A stretch of 14,268 nt of DNA from an uncultured Collinsella sp. Lineage in GTDB: Bacteria > Actinomycetota > Coriobacteriia > Coriobacteriales > Coriobacteriaceae. Positions within the stretch are counted from its first letter, which is position 1. Every line of letters begins with the position of its first letter. The stretch covers positions 1-14,268 of the forward strand of contig CABQHT010000049.1 in the NCBI GenBank assembly GCA_902464035.1, read 5' to 3'. The translations under genes were made by a program, and so were the position numbers. Below, one piece after another: positions 1 through 5,834 of this stretch. The notes under the pieces are model-generated. The model did no database searches and was not told the DNA's origin. It saw only the letters and a list, made by a program, of their open reading frames with translations.

Positions 1-124
1 CGACATAACCGGTGTAGCCTTCACGCAGCGAAGCTGTTGGAATAAATGCGACTTTTTTATTTTCAATTTCTTCCTTTATCAGACTTCCTACACTTGAAAA
101 GTGAGAACATAAAAACAGTTTCAT
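1..124 (-). CDS. Peptidase S51 / dipeptidase E-like protein, N-terminal fragment (runs off the left edge)
   Basis: Only the first 41 codons are inside the window, starting at the ATG whose complement is 122-124. A strong ribosome site (AAAGGAG) lies 6 bases before the start. The peptide opens MKLFLCSHFSSVG and continues with KKVAFIPTAS, then REGYTGYV. From memory this resembles the N-terminus of small S51-family proteins (class I glutamine-amidotransferase fold), which act as Asp-specific dipeptidases or related hydrolases in the cytosol. The catalytic Ser and His would lie beyond the edge, so activity cannot be judged. The stretch is clearly AT-rich and uses A/T-ending codons (AAA, GAA, ATT, TTA), unlike the GC-rich genes to its right, which suggests recent acquisition from a low-GC donor. 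The gene is in the same direction as the dehydrogenase at 636-1724, but about 510 bases and three terminator-like hairpins separate them, so the two are unlikely to be co-transcribed. Confidence 0.7.
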   Translation of the reverse strand, partial: MKLFLCSHFSSVGSLIKEEIENKKVAFIPTASLREGYTGYV

Positions 125-154
125 CAATATTCTCCTTTATATATAAATTCTTAT

Positions 155-183
155 TTGTTGAACTAAGCCGTGTTTACCATACT
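155..183 (+). promoter_or_regulatory. Weak candidate promoter pointing into the structured block
   Basis: TTGTTG (155-160) and CATACT (178-183) are 17 bases apart. The -10 hexamer is identical to the one proposed for the ileS leader. Transcription would start near 190 and run through the inverted repeats at 229-466. The -35 match is poor (3 of 6), so this is only a candidate. Confidence 0.2.
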
Positions 184-228
184 CTCCAATGAAAGAGCGC
201 CCTGATATAGCGAAATTTTGCCGTTTTC

Positions 229-358
229 CTGCGTACGTGCGTACACACTCCACAGGAATTCTAAGGGGCCTGCCCCCTTAGCACACGGACTTTGGAACAT
301 AGTCTAGTGTGTTACGCCTTGCCAGAGGTGTACAGGCTCCCGGTATGCACGTACGAAG
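229..358. other. Branched inverted-repeat element (possible structured RNA or small non-autonomous element)
   Basis: No convincing protein gene is present. The bases form a nested set of arms. The outer arms 229-240 and 347-358 pair at 11 of 12 positions. The next arms 241-249 and 306-315 pair over 9 bp with one bulged T. Inside these are a perfect 8-bp hairpin at 261-281 (CTAAGGGG arms) and a 5-bp hairpin at 287-305. A weak 4-bp hairpin (316-337) fills the remaining 3' side. The non-Watson-Crick positions (G241/T346, G287/T305) are G-U pairs on the plus strand but A-C mismatches on the minus strand, which slightly favours a plus-strand RNA. The alternative is a MITE-like element with 15-base inverted ends (229-243, 344-358); I see no target-site duplication. 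The function is unknown. Confidence 0.35.
261..281. repeat. Hairpin with a core shared with the gldA terminator
   Basis: This is a perfect inverted repeat: CTAAGGGG, a 5-base loop, then CCCCTTAG. Read on the minus strand, its 17-base core (263-279) is AAGGGGGCAGGCCCCTT. The gldA terminator core (601-617, minus strand) is AAGGGGACAGGCACCTT, identical at 15 of 17 positions. Unlike that terminator it has no U-tract on either side, so it is probably not a terminator itself. Confidence 0.45.
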
Positions 359-373
359 CAATTGCCATCAATG

Positions 374-417
374 CGCCATATAAGTGGCGATCAAGTTCGC
401 ATAAAGCGACCTTGATC
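374..417. other. Two adjoining hairpins of unknown role
   Basis: CGCCA (374-378) pairs with TGGCG (385-389). Immediately after, GATCAAGTTCGC (389-400) pairs with GCGACCTTGATC (406-417) across a 5-base ATAAA loop, with a single T/C mismatch. Neither is followed by a U-tract. They lie between the branched element and the first minus-strand terminator-like hairpin and may belong to the same structured transcript. Confidence 0.35.
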
Positions 418-420
418 CCG

Positions 421-466
421 CAAAACAAAAGGCAGGATACCATCACTACGATGATGCCCTGCCTTT
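421..466 (-). terminator. Minus-strand terminator-like hairpin
   Basis: Arms 428-436 (AAAGGCAGG) and 458-466 (CCTGCCTTT) are perfectly complementary, and the interior 441-453 continues the stem (CATC / GATG). On the minus strand the second arm ends in T's and continues as TGTTTTG, a moderate U-tract. On the plus strand the following bases are only weakly T-rich (GTTCGTTCC). It is the third such hairpin downstream of gldA. Confidence 0.45.
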
Positions 467-519
467 GTTCGTTCCTGTTTACCGTTCCGAGTAGTCCTTC
501 CGCAGAATTTCCGATAAAC

Positions 520-567
520 AAAAAACGTACCCGAACCCTTTCTCGTAAAGAATCGGGTTCGAGTACG
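520..567 (-). terminator. Minus-strand intrinsic terminator
   Basis: CGTAC (526-530) plus CGAACCC (532-538) pair with GGGTTCG (555-561) plus GTACG (563-567). The one plus-strand mismatch (C531/A562) becomes a G-U pair in a minus-strand RNA, giving 13 continuous pairs. The minus-strand transcript then runs into six T's followed by GTTTA. There is no U-tract on the plus side. It lies about 20 bases beyond the gldA terminator, so it looks like a backup. Confidence 0.6.
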
Positions 568-586
568 AATTGAATGCTGGAGCAAT

Positions 587-629
587 AAAAAACCACCACA
601 AAGGTGCCTGTCCCCTTTGTGGCGGTTTT
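587..629 (-). terminator. Terminator of the glycerol-dehydrogenase-like gene
   Basis: Arms 589-604 (AAAACCACCACAAAGG) and 614-629 are complementary over 16 positions with a single plus-strand A/C mismatch (595/623), which is a G-U pair on the minus strand. A minus-strand transcript continues with a run of T's (592-587). The arm closest to the gene begins 7 bases after the gldA stop codon. A nearly identical hairpin closes the glycosyltransferase gene at 8234-8273. Confidence 0.85.
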
Positions 630-635
630 GGCCGG

Positions 636-1724
636 TTAGGCCAGGATAGAGTGGCCGTAGGCGTTGGCGGCCTTGATGGCGGCGGCGAACTTCTCGTCGG
701 TGAAGGGCTCCGGGTTACCCTGCTTCCACTCGTTGGTGGAGTGCGCATATTCACACAGCGCCGGGATATCGGACTCGGAAAGCCCGACCTGCTCAAGCGT
801 CACGGGCAGGCCCATCTGCTTGTTATAGGCGGCGTAGCGCTCAAGGTTCTCGGTATCGCCCGTGTAGGCAAACAGCACCAGCACGCCCAGGCTAACGACC
901 TCGCCGTGCAGGTAGGTGTCCTCGCGCGGAATGCTGCAGGTGGCGTTGTAGAACGCATGCGCCACGCTCGAGTTGTAGTAGTAATCGTTTTGGTTAGTCA
1001 GGTTGGAGACGTAGCCCGTGTTGACCACGATATCGAGCGCGATCTGCTTGACGGCTTCGGTCGACAGGTTCTGGCGAACGTCCTCAAGACCCTGCACGCC
1101 ATAGGTAAACAGCGGCTCGGAGCAGGTGTGTGCGAGCGCCAGGCCAAGACCTGCGGTGTGCTCCAGGTTGCCGGCGCTCGTGGCGTACTCGACCTCGGGC
1201 TGCTTGGACAGGGCATCGCCCACGCCGGCCCAGAAGTACTCCGCCGGTGCCTCGGCGATGATCTTGGGGTTGATGAAGATGTGCGCGGGGCGATTGGGGT
1301 ACGAATAGCCCTCGAGCGAGCCGTCGTCGTTGTACACAACGGCAATGGCGGTCGCGGCCGAGCAGTTGGAACAGATCGTCGGTACCGTAAAGACGATCTT
1401 CTTGAGCTCGATGGCCGCTGTCTTTACGGTGTCGAGCGCCTTGCCGCCGCCGCAGGCAATGAGCACGTCGGCCTCTTGGCATGCGGGGGAGTTCACAACC
1501 TTGGCGATATTGGCACGCGTGCTGTTGGTGCCGTAGACGCGCGTCTCCATAATCTTGACGTCGGTGCCCTCCAGTGCCGCTTCGATACCGGGAAGTGCCG
1601 CGGCCAGTGCTCGTTTGCCACCGATGATTGCGACCTTGGTCGCCCCGTACTCGGCCAGCGCGCCGGGCAGCTCGGCAAAGCAGTCCTCGCCGACGGTATA
1701 GTCGCTCATTCCAATCGTGCGCAT
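636..1724 (-). CDS. Iron-containing alcohol dehydrogenase family protein, glycerol-dehydrogenase-like
   Basis: The 362-residue protein has the usual size and layout of the GldA branch of group III (metal-dependent) alcohol dehydrogenases. An N-terminal Rossmann-like half carries the NAD-binding GGGKALDTVK segment (residues 92-101). The C-terminal helical half holds the expected metal ligands Asp170 (GVGDALSK), His256 (SVAHAFYN) and His273 (LHGEVVSLG). By family knowledge it oxidises a small polyol such as glycerol to a ketone with NAD+ in the cytosol; the true substrate cannot be read from sequence. The start ATG (complement of 1722-1724) follows a modest GAAGG site 5 bases away. An in-frame Met6 is an alternative start. 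It is transcribed divergently from the ileS leader and ends at its own terminator (587-629), so it is probably monocistronic. I am confident of the family and less so of glycerol as substrate. Confidence 0.85.
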   Translation of the reverse strand: MRTIGMSDYTVGEDCFAELPGALAEYGATKVAIIGGKRALAAALPGIEAALEGTDVKIMETRVYGTNSTRANIAKVVNSPACQEADVLIACGGGKALDTVKTAAIELKKIVFTVPTICSNCSAATAIAVVYNDDGSLEGYSYPNRPAHIFINPKIIAEAPAEYFWAGVGDALSKQPEVEYATSAGNLEHTAGLGLALAHTCSEPLFTYGVQGLEDVRQNLSTEAVKQIALDIVVNTGYVSNLTNQNDYYYNSSVAHAFYNATCSIPREDTYLHGEVVSLGVLVLFAYTGDTENLERYAAYNKQMGLPVTLEQVGLSESDIPALCEYAHSTNEWKQGNPEPFTDEKFAAAIKAANAYGHSILA

Positions 1725-1828
1725 AGGAGCCTTCTTTCGCTAGATAAAGTGCTTTCAGGTATTTTGCTCCAAGTGAGTGCTTGAGGCAGCGAGAAATTTC
1801 TAAAGTATGAAACCAATGTTGAGGGTTT

Positions 1829-1857
1829 TTCGACGGCGCGGAACGTGCTAGCATACT
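1829..1857 (+). promoter_or_regulatory. Candidate promoter of the ileS T-box leader
   Basis: TTCGAC (1829-1834) and CATACT (1852-1857) are separated by exactly 17 bases. Transcription would begin near 1864-1866, which is where the first stem of the T-box begins. That positional fit is the main support. Confidence 0.5.
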
Positions 1858-1863
1858 CCGCAT

Positions 1864-2167
1864 AAGCGTTGATGGGGACGAGTAGTCGGCCATCCGCATG
1901 CTACAGAGAGCGGGGAGTGCTGAGAGCCCGCGCATGCGACCGATGAAAATCACCCCGGAGCTGCGGTCCCAACGGACGCGCCGCGCAGGCACGTCTTAGT
2001 AGACATCGCCGAGATGGTCGTCGATACAGGCCAGCCGAGTAACGGATGCGAGCGCGCGAATACGCGGGCGAGGGCATCTAAGCTGGGTGGTTAAGCGAAG
2101 AGCTTTTACGGGCAGTTTGCCCGTTTTGTGGCGCTTCGTCCCAGCTTGTAGGGACGGGCGCTTTTTT
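1864..2167 (+). promoter_or_regulatory. T-box leader (isoleucine), transcription-termination type
   Basis: Stem I can be folded from about 1866 to 1964: GGGG 1874-1877 with CCCC 1953-1956, TCGG 1886-1889 with CCGA 1940-1943, GCATGC 1896-1901 with 1932-1937, and CGGG 1911-1914 with CCCG 1927-1930. The AGAGAG bulge (1905-1910) and GAGAGCC side are the conserved distal signature. The specifier loop has AGTA on its 5' side (1881-1884) and codon ATC (1949-1951) followed by A, matching isoleucine. The antiterminator pairs 2080-2087 with 2140-2147 and 2095-2100 with 2134-2139 around a 7-base bulge (2088-2094) starting TGGT. That bulge is complementary to the ACCA end expected of uncharged tRNA-Ile. 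Low tRNA-Ile charging should favour this form over the terminator and so raise ileS expression. The bulge UGGUUAA departs from the common UGGNACC, and the antiterminator loop holds an extra hairpin (2108-2124). Confidence 0.9.
2131..2167 (+). terminator. T-box terminator hairpin upstream of ileS
   Basis: GCGCTTCGTCCC (2131-2142) pairs with GGGACGGGCGC (2151-2161) with one bulged T, followed by six T's (2162-2167). Its 5' arm contains the 3' side of the antiterminator (2134-2147), so the two structures are mutually exclusive, as required for T-box control. Confidence 0.88.
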
Positions 2168-2210
2168 GGTGCCCAGAGGGCGTGCGCGCCCACGACATGA
2201 AAGGGGTACC

Positions 2211-5012
2211 GTGGCAAACGAGTACAAGCAGACGATGAATCTGCCCAAGACCGGTTTTCCCATGCGTGCCGGTCTTTCCAAGTCCGAGCCTAAGCGACTC
2301 AAGGACTGGCAGGACAACAAGGTCTACGAGCAGGTTCTGAAGAAGAACGAGGGTCACAAGAAGTTCGTGCTGCACGACGGCCCTCCGTACGCCAACGGCC
2401 CGATCCACATCGGCCACGCCATGAACAAGATCTCCAAGGACATGATCAACCGTTACTGGATGATGCAGGGCTGCGAAGTTCCTTATGTCCCCGGTTGGGA
2501 CTGCCACGGTCAGCCGATCGAGCACAAGGTCGAGGAAAAGCTCGGCACCGAGAAGTTCAACCAGACCTCCACGGCCAAGATCCGCGAGCTCTGCAACAAG
2601 TTTGCTGTCGAGAACATCGAGCTGCAGAAGGCCGGTTTCCGTCGTCTGGGCGTGCTCGGTGACTGGGACAACCCCTACCTGACGCTCTATCACCAGCATG
2701 ACGCTGCCGACATCGAGGTCTTTAAGGCCATGTTTGACAAGGGCATGATCTATCGCGGCCACAAGCCCGTCCACTGGTGCAAGCACTGCCACACCGCGCT
2801 GGCCGAGGCCGAGATCGAGTACTCCGATGAGACGAGCCCCTCCATCTTCGTCCGTTTTGAGATGACCTCCAAGCCCGCCGGCCTCGAGGACTTCGACGGC
2901 CCGGTCGACTTTATCATCTGGACGACTACGCCGTGGACCATCCCCTCCGACCAGGCCGTTTCCCTCAAGCCCGGTGCCGCCTATGTCGCCGTTGAGCACG
3001 ATGGCCGTGCCGAGGTCATGCTCGAGGACCTGGCGCCCAAGTGCTGCGAGGAGTTTGGCTGGGAGTACACCCCGGTCATGGTCGACGGCAAACCTTACGT
3101 GGTTCCTGCCGAGACCTTCCACCACATCCACTACAAGCAGCCGATCTTTGACGGCGTTGAGGGCGTGGCGCTGCTGGCCGATTACGTCGGTGTCGATGAC
3201 GGTACCGGTATCGTCCACAACTCGCCCGGCCACGGCGTCGACGACTACTTCGCCTGCCTCAAGGAGGGCATCACCGACATCTGCATGCCGGTCGATGACG
3301 ACGGCAAGTTCTACACCGGTGAGGAGTTTGGCACCGGCGGTCCCTTCAGCGGCATGGATACTGACGAGGCCAATCCGCACATCATCGAGTTCCTGCGCGA
3401 GCGCGGCACCCTGGTCCTCGAGAAGAAGATCACGCACAGCTATCCGCACTGCTGGCGCTGCAAGCACCCGGTGCTCTTCCGTGCTACCGACCAGTGGTTT
3501 GTCTCGATGGACAAGACCGGTTTGCGCGAGCAGGCCGGCAAGGAGGTCCGTGAGAACGTCAAGTGGTATCCGGCCCACGCGGCCAACCGCATCGGCGCCA
3601 TGGTCGAGCAGCGTCCCGACTGGTGCATCAGCCGTCAGCGCAACTGGGGCGTGCCTATCCCCAGTTACACATGCGCCGACTGCGGCGAGAAGGTCATGAA
3701 CGACGCCACGCTCGACGCCGTCATCAAGCTCTTCCACGAGAAGGGCTCCGACGCCTGGTTCACTGACGCTCCCGAGAGCTACCTGGGCGAGGCCTGCGTC
3801 TGCCCCAAGTGCGGCGGCCATCACCTCAAGGCCGATAAGGACATCCTCGACGTGTGGTGGGACTCCGGCGTCTCCTGGAAGGCCGTCTGCGAGTATCGCC
3901 CCGAGCTGGAGTATCCGGCGGACGTGTACCTCGAGGGCTCCGACCAGCACCGCGGTTGGTTCCAGAGCTCGCTGCTCACCTCGGTGGGCGCCAACGGCCA
4001 CGCTCCGTACAAGGCGGTCGTCTCGCAGGGCTTCACGCTCGACGGCCAGGGCCGCAAGATGTCCAAGTCGCTCGGTAACGTCATCGACCCCAATAAGGTC
4101 TGTGACGAGATGGGCGCCGACATCATCCGTCTGTGGGTCGCCTCGGTCGATACCAGCTCCGACGTCTCCATCGATCACGAGATTCTCGCCCGTACGTCCG
4201 ATGCCTATCGTCGTTTCCGCAACACGCTGCGCTTCCTGCTCTCCGAGCTCGAGGGCCAGTTTGAGCCCGAGACCGACGGCGTCGCTTTTGCCGACCTGCT
4301 GCCGCTCGACAAGCTCATGGTTGCCCGTCTGACCCAGGTCCAGGCCGAGGTCGACGACGCTTACTCTTGCTACGAGTTCCCGCGCGCTTACCGTGCGCTT
4401 TACGACTTCGTGGTTACCGAGCTTTCCAACGTGTACCTCGACGCCCTGAAGGATCGTCTGTACTGCGACAAGCCCGGTTCGCTCGAGCGCCGCAGCGCCC
4501 AGACCGTGCTTGCCGAGCTCTTCTCGATGCTCATGCGCGACCTGCAGCCGATCCTGTCCTACACGGTCGACGAGGCCATGGCCTATGCACCCGCCGGCTG
4601 CGTCGATCACCAGAAGTACGCCGCGCTGCTCGATTGGTATAAGTCGCCCATTACGGTCGACGAGGCCAATGAGTTTGAGGGCGTGCTTGAGGCTTCGCTC
4701 GAGCTCCGTAGCGCCGTGACCAAGGCCCTTGAGGATGCCCGCTCCGCCGGCACCTTCACTAAGAGCCAACAGGTCCGCGTCAAGGCGGTCGTTCCCGCCG
4801 AGATGTATGCGCTGCTGACCGGCGACAAGGCCGTTGACCTGGCCGAGTTCTACATCGTCTCCGCTGTTGAACTGACCCAGGGCGAGGAGCTCTCCGTTGC
4901 CATCGAGGCTGCCGAGGGCGAGTGCTGCGACCGTTGCTGGAACTACCGCACCACCGTCGGCGAGTACAACGGCCACGCACATATTTGCAAGAGGTGTGCG
5001 GAAGCCCTTTAA
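2211..5012 (+). CDS. ileS: Isoleucine--tRNA ligase
   Basis: This cytosolic class I synthetase of 933 residues attaches isoleucine to tRNA-Ile. Visible landmarks are GPPYANGPIHIGH with the HIGH signature at 66-69, the editing-domain segment TTTPWT at 238-243, and GTGIVHNSPGHGVDDY with the conserved His336 and Asp345. The KMSKS loop is at 616-620, and a C-terminal zinc finger is formed by Cys906, Cys909, Cys926 and Cys929. A second CxxC pair set (488/491 and 531/534) could bind another metal. The C-terminal finger and motif spelling suggest the ordinary bacterial type rather than the eukaryote-like, mupirocin-resistant type. I chose the GTG at 2211 because GAAAGGGG lies 5 bases upstream. The frame is open further upstream, but that part overlaps the T-box terminator. 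The gene is controlled by the T-box and ends before its own terminator at 5083-5121. In the editing motif, HN-S replaces the commoner HT-A next to the conserved His. Confidence 0.97.
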   Translation: MANEYKQTMNLPKTGFPMRAGLSKSEPKRLKDWQDNKVYEQVLKKNEGHKKFVLHDGPPYANGPIHIGHAMNKISKDMINRYWMMQGCEVPYVPGWDCHGQPIEHKVEEKLGTEKFNQTSTAKIRELCNKFAVENIELQKAGFRRLGVLGDWDNPYLTLYHQHDAADIEVFKAMFDKGMIYRGHKPVHWCKHCHTALAEAEIEYSDETSPSIFVRFEMTSKPAGLEDFDGPVDFIIWTTTPWTIPSDQAVSLKPGAAYVAVEHDGRAEVMLEDLAPKCCEEFGWEYTPVMVDGKPYVVPAETFHHIHYKQPIFDGVEGVALLADYVGVDDGTGIVHNSPGHGVDDYFACLKEGITDICMPVDDDGKFYTGEEFGTGGPFSGMDTDEANPHIIEFLRERGTLVLEKKITHSYPHCWRCKHPVLFRATDQWFVSMDKTGLREQAGKEVRENVKWYPAHAANRIGAMVEQRPDWCISRQRNWGVPIPSYTCADCGEKVMNDATLDAVIKLFHEKGSDAWFTDAPESYLGEACVCPKCGGHHLKADKDILDVWWDSGVSWKAVCEYRPELEYPADVYLEGSDQHRGWFQSSLLTSVGANGHAPYKAVVSQGFTLDGQGRKMSKSLGNVIDPNKVCDEMGADIIRLWVASVDTSSDVSIDHEILARTSDAYRRFRNTLRFLLSELEGQFEPETDGVAFADLLPLDKLMVARLTQVQAEVDDAYSCYEFPRAYRALYDFVVTELSNVYLDALKDRLYCDKPGSLERRSAQTVLAELFSMLMRDLQPILSYTVDEAMAYAPAGCVDHQKYAALLDWYKSPITVDEANEFEGVLEASLELRSAVTKALEDARSAGTFTKSQQVRVKAVVPAEMYALLTGDKAVDLAEFYIVSAVELTQGEELSVAIEAAEGECCDRCWNYRTTVGEYNGHAHICKRCAEAL

Positions 5013-5082
5013 GGCACGGTAACTCGGCATTTTAGTTATAGGGAGTATTTGGGCGCCCTCGCCCCTTTTGCTCCGCTGAATA

Positions 5083-5121
5083 AAAGCGGCATTCTGTTTT
5101 TCGGAATGCCGCTTTCTTTTT
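5083..5121 (+). terminator. Terminator of ileS
   Basis: AAAGCGGCATTC (5083-5094) pairs perfectly with GAATGCCGCTTT (5104-5115), followed by CTTTTT. It lies about 70 bases past the ileS stop and separates ileS from lspA. The A-run on the left gives only a partial U-tract on the minus strand. Confidence 0.88.
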
Positions 5122-5176
5122 ATGCTGGTTATTTAGCTTGCGTTGGTGGATATGTCGTGCGTTCTGCGTGTGTCAA

Positions 5177-5207
5177 TATAAGATGGTTAATTGCGTTAAA
5201 CGTAATT
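5177..5207 (+). promoter_or_regulatory. Possible promoter -10 and overlapping palindrome upstream of lspA
   Basis: TATAAG (5177-5182) could be a -10 element; no good -35 is visible. Directly downstream, AATTGCGTT-A-AACGTAATT (5189-5207) is a near-perfect palindrome with one mismatched pair, placed about where transcription would start and 27 bases before the lspA start. It could be a repressor operator or a small hairpin in the leader. Confidence 0.35.
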
Positions 5208-5234
5208 CGATGTTTTTGAGGGTAGGGGATTGAT

Positions 5235-5834
5235 TTGGGTCGTTCTGCGGATATGACGCCGCCTTTGCGTTGGCGGTTGGGTGTTGCTGGCAGCGTGGCG
5301 TTGGCCGTGCTGCTTGTTGACCAGCTGACCAAGCTTGCGGTTCGTGCCGTCGGCGATGCTCTGCATGTGACTGTTATCCCCGGTGTGATCGACTTCCTTT
5401 TCGTGCGTAACATCGGTGCTGCCTTTAGCATGGGCGAGGGACATGGCCTCGCGTTTGCCGTGCTGGCGTTTGTCGTTATCGTTGCGATCGCGGTGTACTT
5501 GCTTCGCGCGCCCCAGCTTGCTCGCTTGGAGGTTGTGGGCATGGCTATGGTCGCGGGCGGCGCCATTGGCAACGCGATCGACCGTCTGGCTTTTGGCTTC
5601 GTGACCGATTTTATTGCCACCACCTTCATCGACTTCCCCGTCTTTAACGTGGCCGATATCAGCATTACGCTCGGCGTCGTGCTGGCGCTCATCGGTTATA
5701 TGTTCTTGAGCCCTGCCGCCCGTGAGGTCGACGCGACCGCCGAGCTCAACGCCCGTGACGAGGCCCGCGCTAAGCGCAAGGCCCAGCAGCGTGGGGAGCG
5801 TGCCCGCAAGATTCGCGAAAGGTGCGAGCGCTAA
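5235..5834 (+). CDS. lspA: Lipoprotein signal peptidase (signal peptidase II)
   Basis: This aspartic membrane protease cuts the signal peptide from prolipoproteins after lipid attachment to the conserved cysteine. The 199 residues contain four hydrophobic segments (about 15-35, 45-65, 70-90, 140-160), the conserved DQLTK (29-33) and NIGAAFS (59-65) motifs. The catalytic aspartates are Asp116 in GNAIDRL and Asp141 in FNVAD. The C-terminus (163-199) is an unusually long, highly charged Arg/Lys/Glu tail not needed for catalysis. The start is a TTG at 5235 with AGGGG 6 bases upstream; an in-frame ATG at 5253 lacks a ribosome site. The stop overlaps the rluD start by one base (TAATG), so the two genes are translationally coupled. 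This lspA-rluD pairing is widespread in Gram-positive bacteria. Confidence 0.95.
   Translation: MGRSADMTPPLRWRLGVAGSVALAVLLVDQLTKLAVRAVGDALHVTVIPGVIDFLFVRNIGAAFSMGEGHGLAFAVLAFVVIVAIAVYLLRAPQLARLEVVGMAMVAGGAIGNAIDRLAFGFVTDFIATTFIDFPVFNVADISITLGVVLALIGYMFLSPAAREVDATAELNARDEARAKRKAQQRGERARKIRERCER

Noticed and set aside
155..175. Tiny minus-strand frame (Met-Val-Asn-Thr-Ala-stop) upstream of the S51-like gene, as a leader peptide
   Set aside because: Five codons with a poorly spaced ribosome site and no regulatory amino-acid run or attenuator next to it.
292..573. 93-codon open frame on the plus strand in the gene-free stretch
   Set aside because: It has no ribosome site, crosses several hairpins and its composition is unremarkable; the hairpins explain the sequence better.
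551..575. tRNA-like GGGTTCGAGT stretch
   Set aside because: It resembles a T-loop, but the flanks cannot form the 5-bp T-stem or a cloverleaf; it is the right arm of the terminator hairpin at 526-567.
570..1784. 404-codon open frame on the plus strand opposite the glycerol-dehydrogenase-like gene
   Set aside because: It is antisense to a clear enzyme, starts inside the terminator region and has low-complexity Gly/Val/Arg composition without family motifs.
2106..5030. Very long open frame on the minus strand opposite ileS
   Set aside because: It is a by-product of GC-rich codon bias in ileS. Its translation is repetitive in Val/Leu/Gly/Asp with no recognisable domain, while the plus strand encodes an unmistakable IleRS.
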